A DNA stretch of 56,846 bases, taken from positions 1 to 56,846 of the forward strand of contig SVLH01000007.1 in NCBI GenBank assembly GCA_015068025.1, in the 5' to 3' direction. Shown one piece after another: positions 9,080 to 17,440 of the stretch. A model generated the notes under the pieces. It was not told where the DNA came from, ran no database searches, and saw nothing but the letters and a program-made list of their open reading frames with translations. This stretch comes from Oscillospiraceae bacterium. GTDB taxonomy: Bacteria > Bacillota > Clostridia > Oscillospirales > Oscillospiraceae. Position numbers and translations under genes: made by a program. The first letter of the stretch is position 1. Each line of letters starts with the position of its first letter.

Positions 9080-9562
9080 GTGGACAAAGCCGCTTTTCGC
9101 ACGCTGGCGGAAACGCACCGCAGCATGGTGTACCGCATCGCATTGAACTTTTTCCGGAATATTCAGGATGCAGAGGATGCCACGCAGGAAGTTCTGCTGA
9201 AACTCTATCTGCGCGCAGACCCCTTCGACAGTCAGGAGCACGCCCGAAACTGGCTGATCCAGGTGACGCTCAACCATTGCCGCAGCGTATGGCGAAGCCC
9301 ATGGCGGCAGCGGGTGACGCTGGAGGAACTGACGGCGGCGATCCCGTTTTCAAGGCCGGAGGACGGAGAATTGTTCCGGACAGTGATGGCCCTTCCGGAA
9401 AAGCACAGGACCGTGCTGTATTTATTCTATTATGAAGATCTGTCTGTCCGCGAGATTGCAAATGTACTGAAAGTCAGCGAAACGGCTGTGACTTCCCGGC
9501 TGTCCCGCGCCAGAAAAGCCTTGAAAGACGAATGGACGGAGGTACTGAACGATGGCATATAA
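9080..9562 (+). CDS. ECF-family sigma factor
   Basis: A 160-residue sigma-70 family protein with only regions 2 and 4. Region 2 is MVYRIALNFFRNIQDAEDATQEVLLKLY, seen in two pieces around residues 15-45. Region 4 is LPEKHRTVLYLFYYEDLSVREIANVLKVSETAVTSRLSRARKAL, split about residues 105-150. The start is GTG after GAGGTGA. Its last 11 bases overlap the next gene, which encodes a membrane protein likely to be its anti-sigma factor. It probably responds to an envelope signal; which one cannot be told from sequence. Confidence 0.9.
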   Translation: MDKAAFRTLAETHRSMVYRIALNFFRNIQDAEDATQEVLLKLYLRADPFDSQEHARNWLIQVTLNHCRSVWRSPWRQRVTLEELTAAIPFSRPEDGELFRTVMALPEKHRTVLYLFYYEDLSVREIANVLKVSETAVTSRLSRARKALKDEWTEVLNDGI

Positions 9563-10973
9563 GGAACGATACAAAGAAGTTTTTTCCCAGATCCGCCCCT
9601 CGACGGAATGGGAGGATCCGGAAACCCTGTATGCTGCAAAACCGCACAAGAATATGACGAAAAAACTGGTCTGCATTGCAGCGGCAATTGCTGTCCTGAC
9701 CGGCGCATGCCTCTCCGCATACGCGGCAAATCTTTTCGGTCTGCGGGATCTGCTGCTGCCTCAACAGCAGGAGGTTCCGTTCCCCGCCGAGCCGGATGAT
9801 TCTGGCAGCAAAAAAGAAACTTATCAGGCAGATATGATCTCTCTGGCCGGCTACGGGGACACTCCGGAGAGCCGCGCTCTTGCGGAATGGCAGGCATTTC
9901 TGAACACCTACGATCAGGACGGCGCCATCATTGGGCGAATCGGCAACGCTCCCACCGGCTTCGAGGAGGACTACGGCCTGTATCTGGTCTACACGCAGGA
10001 GATGGCCGACAAACTGGACGAGATCACTGCCAAATACGGTCTGAAGCTTCACACCACCATGCTGACGCTGGGCTACGGCGAACAGGTGGAAGATCAGGTA
10101 GGCGGAAACTTCCTCGGCGAGAACAGAGCATACAGCGCTTACATGTACGAGGACGGCACCCTGAAATTTGACGGCGAGATCGATCTGGACGGATACGGCC
10201 ATCTGGATTACCAGTTCCAGCGGTGTGTCCGGGGCAGCTTTACGGATATGATCCTGAACATCGTCAATGTCAACGACTATGCCGAATGGGGCTATGTCAC
10301 CGAAAGCGGCATCCCCGTCACCCTTGCTCTGGCTTCCCACAAGGCTCTGATCATCGCCGACCTGCCCGATTCCTTCGTCACCATCAACGTGCTGGCCGGA
10401 ACGGAAACGCCCACCGATGACATCTTCTCCCACGGCCCCCTTTCCGCCGAAGATCTGGAGCGATTTGCCGACAGCTTTGATCTCTCTGTTTTAACACCCG
10501 CGCTGCCCGCCGCTCCGGAGCAGCCGGATCTGGCAGAACAGCAAAAGGCAGAGTTGGAAAAGGCCAGCCAATTCTATCAGGCCACTGGTCTGGAGCAGGG
10601 GCAGGCACAGGAGTTCTTTGCATCGTTCGCAGACTCCGTGGAAGCCGATGACCGCCAGACAGTCGCGGAAATGCTGCACTACCCGGTGGTGGTAACTTAC
10701 TGGAACACCACGGCGGCAGGCACATATCTGGTGTATGACACCGCAGAGAACGCGAAAGATTTTCTCCCCTTCTACGACAGCATCTTCACGGAGGACCTGT
10801 GGTGGAACTGCATCATGTCCAACCGCTACGACAAGGAACGGGCAGCCCTTACTGCCGACAACGGCATGGTGGTCAGCGCTGGCGGCGCCATCCGTTTCGC
10901 AGCGGCGCAGGACGGTACCATCAAAGTGTTTTCCATTCAAAACGGCGAAGAATGCAGCGTTCGGCAGCCGTAA
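9552..10973 (+). CDS. Membrane-anchored protein, probable anti-sigma factor
   Basis: A 473-residue protein whose gene overlaps the ECF sigma gene by 11 bases. The N-terminus is a short cytosolic segment (about 35 residues, MAYKERYKEVFSQIRPSTEW). One hydrophobic helix (KLVCIAAAIAVLTGACLSAYA, residues 37-57, split here as seen) is followed by a large acidic extracytoplasmic part rich in Asp, Glu and Tyr. This layout, one gene after an ECF sigma factor, is that of anti-sigma or sensor proteins in Clostridia. I see no canonical zinc anti-sigma motif (HxxxCxxC) in the cytosolic part. The C-terminal region from about residue 335 (AEQQKAELEKASQFYQATG onward) looks like a separate small domain with a DUF4878/NTF2-like flavour, but this is uncertain. 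Confidence 0.65.
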   Translation: MAYKERYKEVFSQIRPSTEWEDPETLYAAKPHKNMTKKLVCIAAAIAVLTGACLSAYAANLFGLRDLLLPQQQEVPFPAEPDDSGSKKETYQADMISLAGYGDTPESRALAEWQAFLNTYDQDGAIIGRIGNAPTGFEEDYGLYLVYTQEMADKLDEITAKYGLKLHTTMLTLGYGEQVEDQVGGNFLGENRAYSAYMYEDGTLKFDGEIDLDGYGHLDYQFQRCVRGSFTDMILNIVNVNDYAEWGYVTESGIPVTLALASHKALIIADLPDSFVTINVLAGTETPTDDIFSHGPLSAEDLERFADSFDLSVLTPALPAAPEQPDLAEQQKAELEKASQFYQATGLEQGQAQEFFASFADSVEADDRQTVAEMLHYPVVVTYWNTTAAGTYLVYDTAENAKDFLPFYDSIFTEDLWWNCIMSNRYDKERAALTADNGMVVSAGGAIRFAAAQDGTIKVFSIQNGEECSVRQP

Positions 10974-11018
10974 CACCGCGCACTTCGTTGAAGCAGGAAA
11001 AATAACCACACGAAGGAA

Positions 11019-11049
11019 AAATGTTCCCCGCCAAGGGCGGGGAACATTT
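11019..11049. terminator. Terminator between the anti-sigma-like gene and the YwaF-like gene
   Basis: AAATGTTCCCCGCC and GGCGGGGAACATTT with an AAG loop. It ends just before the stop of the converging minus-strand gene and can serve both. Confidence 0.85.
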
Positions 11050-11051
11050 CT

Positions 11052-11792
11052 TTATGCAGCCATTTCTTTTTCTCTGCGTTTGGACAGCAGCCACGCGGGG
11101 ATGGACATAAGCCCCAGAAAAATGGGAATCAGCACCGGGAAGCCCCACAGATAACTTCCCATATGCTCCTCAAACCACACCAGCGGCGTACCCGGCTCCG
11201 GATAAGCCAGGAACATAAAATTGGTTCCGTAGAATTTATTGAAGATACTGACCGGCACAGCCATGGCCGCCAGCAGCAAAATGCACTTGGGAAACTCCCG
11301 GGGCTGGGGACGGATCTCCCCCGCCGCTGTCAGCACAAAGGGATACATCACCAGCAGGATATGCAGCAAAAAGCTGTGGAGATAGACGAAGTTCAGCGGT
11401 GGCAGCATGGACCACGTGGAAAACAGCATGGCCAGCGCCGCACCGGGGATGCAGATCAGATACAGGAAGTTGTCCAGCAGCTTTGTGGGCTTCCACGCGT
11501 GGTATGCGATGAGGAAGATGTTGATGCCGCACAGATGGAAGGGCAGATACTTCGCCATAAACGTCCCGCAGACGATCATACAAATGTCGCGCAGCACCTC
11601 ACCGCCCACCACCAGAACCGCCACGATCCTGCGCCACCGCTGCCGCCCCTTTGCATCCAGTTTGCGGTAGAGCAGCGTATTGGCGGCCACCAGCACCACC
11701 AGCGCCGCCAGCCAGAGGAAGTGCTCTCCGTCAAAATGAGTAAACCCATATCCGGGCGGAATAGTCTCCTGTGTCGCAAAAAAATATTTCAT
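11052..11792 (-). CDS. YwaF-like (TIGR02206-type) integral membrane protein
   Basis: A 246-residue polytopic membrane protein with about six hydrophobic helices. Examples are HFLWLAALVVLVAANTLLY near the start, an IFLIAYHAW segment, and FPVLIPIFLGLMSIPAWLLS at the end. The pattern HLCGINIFL...P and the LPP-containing loop after SMLPPLNFVY resemble the YwaF/TP0381 family of unknown function. The open frame begins at 11930, but the likely start is the ATG at 11792 (MKYFFATQETIPPGYGF), 8 bases after AGGGGTG. Ends in a shared terminator; divergent from the YgiQ gene. Confidence 0.7.
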   Translation of the reverse strand: MKYFFATQETIPPGYGFTHFDGEHFLWLAALVVLVAANTLLYRKLDAKGRQRWRRIVAVLVVGGEVLRDICMIVCGTFMAKYLPFHLCGINIFLIAYHAWKPTKLLDNFLYLICIPGAALAMLFSTWSMLPPLNFVYLHSFLLHILLVMYPFVLTAAGEIRPQPREFPKCILLLAAMAVPVSIFNKFYGTNFMFLAYPEPGTPLVWFEEHMGSYLWGFPVLIPIFLGLMSIPAWLLSKRREKEMAA

Positions 11793-11880
11793 GCTTTCCA
11801 CACCCCTTTTTCTCTGCCAACAGAATACCACCTCTTTCCTCTTTTCACAAGCAAAACCGTGGTTTCCTGCGCACGAAATA

Positions 11881-11909
11881 TCGACAAGCACCGTTTTTTC
11901 TGTTACACT
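11881..11909 (+). promoter_or_regulatory. Promoter of the YgiQ-family gene
   Basis: -35 TCGACA (11881-11886) and -10 TACACT (11904-11909), 17-base spacer, 35 bases before the start codon. Confidence 0.55.
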
Positions 11910-11944
11910 GTATGCGAAGAAACAATACAAGAAAGGATCGCCTT

Positions 11945-13975
11945 ATGGAACGAGATTTTCTGCCCATTTCCCGCGCTGACATGGAGCGTCGGGGCTGGGA
12001 CCAATGCGACTTTGTATATGTCATCGGCGACGCCTATGTGGATCACCCCACCTTCGGCCACGCCATCATCTCCCGCGTGCTGGAGGACGCCGGTTTCCGC
12101 GTGGGCATTATCTCCCAGCCGGACTGGAAGAATCCCAACAGCATCCGCGCGCTGGGCGAGCCCCGTCTGGGCTTTCTGGTGATGGGCGGCAATATGGACT
12201 CTATGGTAAACCACTATTCCGTGTCCAAAAAACGCCGCAAGGCAGATGCCTTTACACCCGGCGGTGTCATTGGAAAACGCCCGGATCACGCCGCCGTGGT
12301 CTACTGCAACCTCATCCGCCGCAGCTTCCCCCGCAAGCCTATCATCGTGGGCGGCATTGAGGCAAGTCTCCGCCGTCTGGCACACTATGACTACTGGTCC
12401 GACGGGATGAAACGCTCTCTCCTGCTGGATGCGCAGGCAGACCTGCTGCTCTACGGCATGGGCGAGCGGAGCATCGTGGAGGTGGCCGAGGCTCTGGACA
12501 GCGGACTGGATGTCAAAGACATCACCTACATCCGCGGCTCTGTCTACAAGACCGAGAGCCTTGAAAGTGTATACGACAGCCTGACCCTTCCCTCCTACGA
12601 AGTCCTGACGGAAAACCGCCGCGCCTACGCAGAGAGTTTCTACACCCAGTACTGCAACACAGACCCCTTCGTGGCCAAACGGCTGGTGGAACCCTACGAG
12701 GCGGAGCACTGCTATGTGGTGCAGAATCCGCCCCAGGAGCCCCTCACCACCGCGGAGATGGATCACGTCTACGCCCTGCCCTACATGCGTGCATGGCACC
12801 CCTCCTACGACGCCGCCGGCGGTGTGCCCGCCATTGAGGAGGTCAAGTTCAGTCTTACCTCCTGCCGCGGGTGCTTCGGCGGGTGCAGTTTCTGCGCCCT
12901 CACCTTCCATCAGGGCCGTATCATCCAGACCCGCAGCCACGAGGCCATCATCGAGGAGGCAAGACAGGTCATTGCCGACCCGGATTTCAAGGGCTACATC
13001 CACGATGTGGGCGGCCCCACCGCCAACTTCCGCCACCCCAGCTGCCAGAAGCAGCTGACCAAGGGCGTATGCCCCAACCGTCAGTGTCTCTTCCCTACCC
13101 CCTGCAAAAATCTGAAAGTGGATCACAGCGACTATTTGAGTCTGCTGCGCAAGCTGCGGGAGCTGCCCGGCGTGAAAAAGGTCTTTATCCGCAGCGGCAT
13201 CCGCTTCGACTATCTGATGTGTGACAAGGACGGAACCTTCCTGCGGGAGATGGTGGAGCACCATATCTCCGGGCAGCTGAAGGTGGCGCCGGAGCACATC
13301 GCCGACCCGGTGCTGGAAATGATGGGCAAGCCCTCCAACGATGTCTACCAGAAATTCCTGACGAAATACGAACGGCTCAACGAAAAACTGGGCAAAAAGC
13401 AGTTCGTTGTGCCTTACCTCATGAGCAGTCACCCCGGCTCCACTCTGAAAGAAGCCGTTGCGCTGGCGGAATATCTGCGGGATCTGGGCTATATGCCGGA
13501 ACAGGTGCAGGATTTCTATCCCACGCCCTCCACCATCTCCACCGTGATGTACTACACGGGTCTCGACCCCCGCACCATGAAGCCGGTCTATGTCCCCACC
13601 AACCCCCACGAGAAGGCCATGCAGCGCGCCCTGATCCAGTACCGCAATCCCAAGAACTACTATCTGGTGCGGGAAGCGCTGGAAAAAGCGGAGCGGCAGG
13701 ATCTCATCGGCTACGGAAAGCACTGCCTGATCCGCCCCGTTCCTCCCGGGCAAAAAGCCCCTTACGGGCAGGGGAAACCCACCGGAAGCAAAGCCGGAGG
13801 ACAGGGGCGTAAGGATGCCCCCAAGAGCGGAAAGCCAGGCAAAACCGTCGGCAAATCTGCCACCCCCGTCGAAAAGGCCAGACCCAAGAAGCGTCCCGCC
13901 GGCTGGGCCAAGCCCAAAGCCGCCAAAACCGGCGGCACGAAAGGCAAGAAACCCTCCGCCCGACGCAGCAAATAA
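11945..13975 (+). CDS. YgiQ family radical SAM protein
   Basis: A large radical SAM enzyme of unknown substrate. It is 676 residues from the ATG at 11945 (AAAGGA box upstream). The N-terminal B12-binding-like region has YVIGDAYVDHPTFGHAIISR and later IIVGGIEASLRRLAHYDYW, both typical of YgiQ. The cluster motif CRGCFGGCSFCAL (about residue 310) holds the CxxxCxxC cysteines. Further on are CPNRQCLFPTPC and VAPEHIADPVLEMMGKP. The last roughly 75 residues are a Lys/Gly/Pro-rich basic tail (e.g. GKPTGSKAGGQGRKDAPK) of low complexity, probably disordered and perhaps nucleic-acid binding. Monocistronic. Confidence 0.9.
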   Translation: MERDFLPISRADMERRGWDQCDFVYVIGDAYVDHPTFGHAIISRVLEDAGFRVGIISQPDWKNPNSIRALGEPRLGFLVMGGNMDSMVNHYSVSKKRRKADAFTPGGVIGKRPDHAAVVYCNLIRRSFPRKPIIVGGIEASLRRLAHYDYWSDGMKRSLLLDAQADLLLYGMGERSIVEVAEALDSGLDVKDITYIRGSVYKTESLESVYDSLTLPSYEVLTENRRAYAESFYTQYCNTDPFVAKRLVEPYEAEHCYVVQNPPQEPLTTAEMDHVYALPYMRAWHPSYDAAGGVPAIEEVKFSLTSCRGCFGGCSFCALTFHQGRIIQTRSHEAIIEEARQVIADPDFKGYIHDVGGPTANFRHPSCQKQLTKGVCPNRQCLFPTPCKNLKVDHSDYLSLLRKLRELPGVKKVFIRSGIRFDYLMCDKDGTFLREMVEHHISGQLKVAPEHIADPVLEMMGKPSNDVYQKFLTKYERLNEKLGKKQFVVPYLMSSHPGSTLKEAVALAEYLRDLGYMPEQVQDFYPTPSTISTVMYYTGLDPRTMKPVYVPTNPHEKAMQRALIQYRNPKNYYLVREALEKAERQDLIGYGKHCLIRPVPPGQKAPYGQGKPTGSKAGGQGRKDAPKSGKPGKTVGKSATPVEKARPKKRPAGWAKPKAAKTGGTKGKKPSARRSK

Positions 13976-13982
13976 TATGAAA

Positions 13983-14008
13983 CAGGACCTGACTTTTGTC
14001 AGGTCCTG
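13983..14008 (+). terminator. Terminator of the YgiQ-family gene
   Basis: CAGGACCTGAC and GTCAGGTCCTG arms around TTTT, an 11-bp perfect stem; a T-rich stretch follows. Confidence 0.8.
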
Positions 14009-14065
14009 CTCCTTGTACTTTTTTGTAAAAGCAGTTTAAATCAACAGTTTTCTAAAACCGTGTTG

Positions 14066-14094
14066 TTCGAAGTGCCTCTCTGCATTGTTACAAT
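14066..14094 (+). promoter_or_regulatory. Promoter of the small membrane protein / TetR unit
   Basis: -35 TTCGAA (14066-14071) and -10 TACAAT (14089-14094), 17-base spacer. The region around it is noticeably less GC-rich than its neighbours. Confidence 0.5.
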
Positions 14095-14125
14095 AGCATT
14101 GCAAAACAATCAGGAGGTTTTTACC

Positions 14126-14476
14126 ATGAACACAGACAAAATCATTGCGGAGTCCATTGCAAAGGAATATGCACCGAAGGACAATTCGAAAATCGTTGCC
14201 TTAAAGAAGCTTGACAACAAGGCAAAACTGCCCGCCACGATCTTCACCTACTCTTGCGGCATTGTGTCGGCACTCGTCTTCGGCACCGGAATGTGCCTGG
14301 CAATGCAGGTGATCGGCAGCGGCACGGCAAGCATGGTGCTGGGTATTATGATCGGCATGATCGGGCTGATTGGCTGCGGAATCAATTATCCGCTTTACAA
14401 GAAAATGCTCGAAAACAGCAAGGCAAAATACGCGTATGAGATCGTGCAGCTTGCCCGTGAAATCAGCGAAAACTGA
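14126..14476 (+). CDS. Small two-helix membrane protein, function unknown
   Basis: A 116-residue protein (MNTDKIIAESIAKEYAPKDN...) with a charged N-terminus and two hydrophobic helices, IFTYSCGIVSALVFGTGMCL and SMVLGIMIGMIGLIGCGIN, then a Lys-rich C-terminus. The ATG at 14126 sits 8 bases after CAGGAGG; an in-frame ATG at 14060 lies upstream of the -10 box and is excluded. Encoded 30 bases before a TetR-family regulator and probably co-transcribed and controlled by it. I do not recognise a function. Confidence 0.7.
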   Translation: MNTDKIIAESIAKEYAPKDNSKIVALKKLDNKAKLPATIFTYSCGIVSALVFGTGMCLAMQVIGSGTASMVLGIMIGMIGLIGCGINYPLYKKMLENSKAKYAYEIVQLAREISEN

Positions 14477-14506
14477 CAGGCAGCGGTCATATAAGAGGGT
14501 GATGGA

Positions 14507-15097
14507 GTGAATAAATCAGAAAGCAAATATTTCAATACGGCTGTCAAAATGGATCTTGCACTGATTTCTTTGCTCAAAACGAAACCATTTGAATATATCA
14601 CGGTAAGCGAACTATGCGAAACGGCAGGCGTAAACCGCTCCACCTTTTATCTGCATTATGAAACCGTGGGCGATTTGCTGGATGAAACCGCGCAATATTT
14701 GATTAAGGATTTTCTTTCCTGCTTCGGCGAGGATACGAACAACTTCGCGCTGAATCTCTCAAAATACGAGCTGGATGAACTGAACTTTATCTGCGATAAA
14801 TACCTGACACCGTACCTCACATACATCAAAGAGAACAAAGAGGTTTTTTCAACGGCTTTGTCCAACGGAAAATCCCTTGGTTTTGAAAGCGTATATAAGC
14901 GGATGTTTGAAAGCATCTTCGATCCCATTCTGGAGCGCTATCACTACCCGAATGGAAACAGAAAATATGTGATGATGTATTATTTGAACGGCATTACCGC
15001 TATCATTACCGAATGGCTGAAAGATAACTGCGAAAAGCCCATGTCGGAGATCTCCGAAATCATCCAGGTGTGTATTTTTGGCCTGAATAACCGTTAA
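14507..15097 (+). CDS. TetR/AcrR family transcriptional regulator
   Basis: A 196-residue regulator. The N-terminal helix-turn-helix is ITVSELCETAGVNRSTFYLHY (about residues 31-51, split here), preceded by an AVKMDLALISLLKTKPFEY helix. The rest is an all-helical ligand-binding domain ending in LNGITAIITEWLKDNCEKPM. The C-terminal half resembles the DhaS/YfiR branch of TetR proteins more than classic TetR. Start GTG after GAGGGTGATGG. Lies just downstream of the small membrane protein gene, its likely target. Confidence 0.85.
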   Translation: MNKSESKYFNTAVKMDLALISLLKTKPFEYITVSELCETAGVNRSTFYLHYETVGDLLDETAQYLIKDFLSCFGEDTNNFALNLSKYELDELNFICDKYLTPYLTYIKENKEVFSTALSNGKSLGFESVYKRMFESIFDPILERYHYPNGNRKYVMMYYLNGITAIITEWLKDNCEKPMSEISEIIQVCIFGLNNR

Positions 15098-15117
15098 GGC
15101 TGCCGCCTTTTAAGCCC

Positions 15118-15152
15118 CCACTCTCCGCCAAATCGGCGGAGAGTGGTTTTTT
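15118..15152. terminator. Terminator after the TetR gene
   Basis: CCACTCTCCGCC and GGCGGAGAGTGG (12 bp, 5-base loop) followed by TTTTTT on the plus strand. The stop of the converging minus-strand ATPase gene lies at its edge. Confidence 0.9.
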
Positions 15153-16218
15153 ATCTCAACCAGCTCAACAGCCGCCCCGCCTCCAGCGCCGCCAGCGCAC
15201 GCACACCATCGAAGTCCACATAGGGGTTGTAGACCGCTTCCAGACGGTCATGCTGTGCTTTGGCCTCTTTCAGGGATTCAATGCCCTCCTCCCGAAGCAA
15301 AGAGGCCATCCGGCTCTGGAAGCGAAGCTTCCCCTTTCCGCCCGCATCCGCCATGGCGTCCATCCGGACGCGGCGATAGGGGCACTTTCCGTACTCCATG
15401 CCGGGTCTGGAAGTAACGAAGGCCAGCTCCAGTCCGGGGATCAGCAGATGTTCGATCCGATCTGGTTCCTCCGGCGCCATGCAGGCAATCACATCCCAGC
15501 CCTTCTCCACCGCAGCCCGGTGGAGCTGCGTCATGGCCGCCCCCGCCAATTCCCAGCTGTCGGCAAACTCATACACCCTTTTACAGAGACTGTCTACACT
15601 ATCAAACCGCCAGACATTGCCCTTGTGGGTGATGCTGCCCAGAAACCGCCGGATAGTTTTCCCACGCTCGGCGCCCCGCCTGCGCAGTTCCCGCTGGATG
15701 ATACCGCGAATCCGGCGCTCTGCCCGCTGGGCATCGAAGCCGCCGCGCACCGCCGTGACGGCATCCAGTTCCACCTGCCGGGCGGCTTTCAGGCACCGGT
15801 AGGCGCTGGCATAGGCTGCCTGATAGGCGCGGGTGTATGTTTTGGCCTCCGCCGCAGCACTTTTGGCCGCGGTGAGATCGTAAAACCGCCCCAGATCCAC
15901 ATACCGATCCACCGCCGCAGGATACCTCGGTTCGATGACGTGGGGCGAAGTTCCGTCCGCAACGGCACAGCGCAGCTCCGGCAGCACCACTCCGTCCAGC
16001 GAATCCGGGTCGCCGGAACACCAGAGGTACTCCACCGCCGTCCCCGCCTGCTCCATAGCCCGACCGATCTCCCGCATAAAGGTGTTCTTCCCCACGCCGG
16101 GGCCGCCTTTGAGCACGATGAAGTCGTAAGTATCCTCAATATCCACCAGTTCCCCAAACAAATTCTGAAAGCCATTCCCGCTGTTGGCGCCCGCAAAGAA
16201 GTTTGTTACCTGTGCCAT
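15151..16218 (-). CDS. PRK06851-like P-loop protein with altered Walker A
   Basis: A 355-residue protein starting MAQVTNFFAGANSGNGFQNL, 7 bases after GGGAGGAG; the frame is open further upstream but without a ribosome site. The P-loop region reads VLKGGPGVGKNTFMREIG. In this family the motif is usually GKS or GKT, and here the Ser/Thr that coordinates Mg is Asn, though a Thr follows. Next come CSGDPDSLDGVVLPEL and SPHVIEPRYPAAVDRYVDLG, a segment I know from the PRK06851 group. Function is unknown; weakened or altered nucleotide use is possible. Lies 121 bases downstream of the EFR1-type gene. Confidence 0.7.
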   Translation of the reverse strand: MAQVTNFFAGANSGNGFQNLFGELVDIEDTYDFIVLKGGPGVGKNTFMREIGRAMEQAGTAVEYLWCSGDPDSLDGVVLPELRCAVADGTSPHVIEPRYPAAVDRYVDLGRFYDLTAAKSAAAEAKTYTRAYQAAYASAYRCLKAARQVELDAVTAVRGGFDAQRAERRIRGIIQRELRRRGAERGKTIRRFLGSITHKGNVWRFDSVDSLCKRVYEFADSWELAGAAMTQLHRAAVEKGWDVIACMAPEEPDRIEHLLIPGLELAFVTSRPGMEYGKCPYRRVRMDAMADAGGKGKLRFQSRMASLLREEGIESLKEAKAQHDRLEAVYNPYVDFDGVRALAALEAGRLLSWLR

Positions 16219-16305
16219 AAGGTCTCCTCCCGTTTCGATCTTGAACCAGACTATGCAAAAAGAGCCCCCTTTGACAGCCGTTTTCTTCCCTTTCCCCGCA
16301 AAAAG

Positions 16306-16333
16306 AAAAAGCACCTCCCCAGAGGTGCTTTTT
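16306..16333 (-). terminator. Terminator of the flavodoxin/ferredoxin gene
   Basis: AAAAAGCACCTC and GAGGTGCTTTTT around a 4-base loop; on the minus strand TTTTTCTTTTT follows the stem. Confidence 0.88.
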
Positions 16334-16339
16334 CCGGTA

Positions 16340-17155
16340 TCACAGAAACACTTCGTTTTCCTTCGGTTCTGCATAGTCCCGTTCCAGCATAGCAACATGG
16401 GACAAAAAGGCCGGGTCGTCAAAGTATTTGGCGCGCTTGGTGCATTTGCGGACGCAGCTCTGACACTTGATGCAGGTGCCGGGCACATGGGCGGGATCTC
16501 TGGGATCAATGGCACCCATGGGGCAGGAACGAACACAGGCGCCGCAGCGATTGCAGCGGCTCAGGTGGGTTTTGGGCTTTGCTTTCAGGAACATGGCGGG
16601 CTGGCCGTCCAGCCCCCTGGGCACATAATAGGGCGCGTTGGCGTCACCCGGGACCGCCAGCGGAGGAAGTGCTCCCCCCGCCCGTTTGATCTTATCGGCG
16701 GCCTTTTTGGCAAAGGTTTTCATCTCAAAGCTGTCGCTCCAGCCGGGGCGGCCGTAAGCCAGCTCATCGGTAAAGGCGTGGCGGCACACAAAGGCGCCGG
16801 CAGCAGCCAGCCGAAAGCCGTTTTCCGTCAGCACCGCGCACAGTTCCGCCAGAGAATTGTCATAAGCGCGGTTTCCGAAGGTCACCACCGGGATCGCCGC
16901 CGCGCCGTTTCCGCGCAGTTTCTCCCGAAAATCCGGCAAGATCTTGTTGGGCAGCTTGCCGGCATAGGTGGGGCTTGCAATTACGACAATATCAGACTCT
17001 GTAAAGCAATATTCCCTTTCACGTTCCGCCGGTTTTGTGAAGGCGCGCCGCTCCACGGAACGCCCTAACTGCTCCGCCAGCGTCTCCGCAATGGTCTCCG
17101 CCACCTTTGCCGTTGTCCCGGCAGGGCTGAAATACAGCGCCGTGACAGCGTTCAT
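16340..17155 (-). CDS. EFR1-type flavodoxin/ferredoxin fusion protein
   Basis: A 271-residue electron-transfer protein. The N-terminal half is flavodoxin-like, with an FMN phosphate-binding loop YFSPAGTTAKVAETI near residue 10, then IVVIASPTYAGKLP and VVTFGNRAYDNSLAEL. The C-terminal half carries two 4Fe-4S motifs, CNRCGACVRSCPMGAI and CIKCQSCVRKCTKRAKY (about residues 195-245). This is the EFR1 layout found in anaerobes; the redox partner is not known. ATG after GGAGGAAGATGCC. A terminator-like hairpin at 17177-17204 separates it from the small gene upstream. Confidence 0.88.
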   Translation of the reverse strand: MNAVTALYFSPAGTTAKVAETIAETLAEQLGRSVERRAFTKPAEREREYCFTESDIVVIASPTYAGKLPNKILPDFREKLRGNGAAAIPVVTFGNRAYDNSLAELCAVLTENGFRLAAAGAFVCRHAFTDELAYGRPGWSDSFEMKTFAKKAADKIKRAGGALPPLAVPGDANAPYYVPRGLDGQPAMFLKAKPKTHLSRCNRCGACVRSCPMGAIDPRDPAHVPGTCIKCQSCVRKCTKRAKYFDDPAFLSHVAMLERDYAEPKENEVFL

Positions 17156-17176
17156 GGCATCTTCCTCCTTTGTGAC

Positions 17177-17204
17177 AACAGGCGCCCGTTTTCAGGCGCC
17201 TGTT
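17177..17204 (-). terminator. Terminator or attenuator upstream of the EFR1-type gene
   Basis: AACAGGCGCC and GGCGCCTGTT arms, 8-base loop. It lies only 6 bases past the stop of the 70-residue gene. No strong T-run follows on the minus strand, so it may be a weak terminator or stability hairpin. Confidence 0.55.
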
Positions 17205-17209
17205 CAATG

Positions 17210-17422
17210 TTACAGCGAAAAGTCCTCGTCCTTCAGCGCTCCGGTATTCAGCGCCACCGGACGGGGCGGCACACGCTTGAGCGGATCATACCGAAACGCG
17301 CGGCAGTGATGCTCCACGGGTACAACACCCTTCTTCACGCAGGCTACGTCCCGTTCGTTGATCTGCCGTCCCCACTCACAATAGGCACAGCGGGGGTCAA
17401 TATCCTTTCGAAACAGCTTCAT
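17210..17422 (-). CDS. Small cysteine-containing conserved protein
   Basis: A 70-residue soluble protein, MKLFRKDIDPRCAYCEWGRQ at the start. It contains CAYC, then a Cys about 15 residues on (VACVKKG) and HHCRAFRYDPLKRVPPRP. The four Cys and His residues could bind a metal. It sits between clpE (18 bases upstream in the direction of transcription) and the EFR1-type gene, with a good GGAGGGGGAAGT box. Similar short proteins occur in related Clostridia by my recollection, without known function. Confidence 0.65.
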   Translation of the reverse strand: MKLFRKDIDPRCAYCEWGRQINERDVACVKKGVVPVEHHCRAFRYDPLKRVPPRPVALNTGALKDEDFSL

Positions 17423-17440
17423 ACTTCCCCCTCCATTCTT

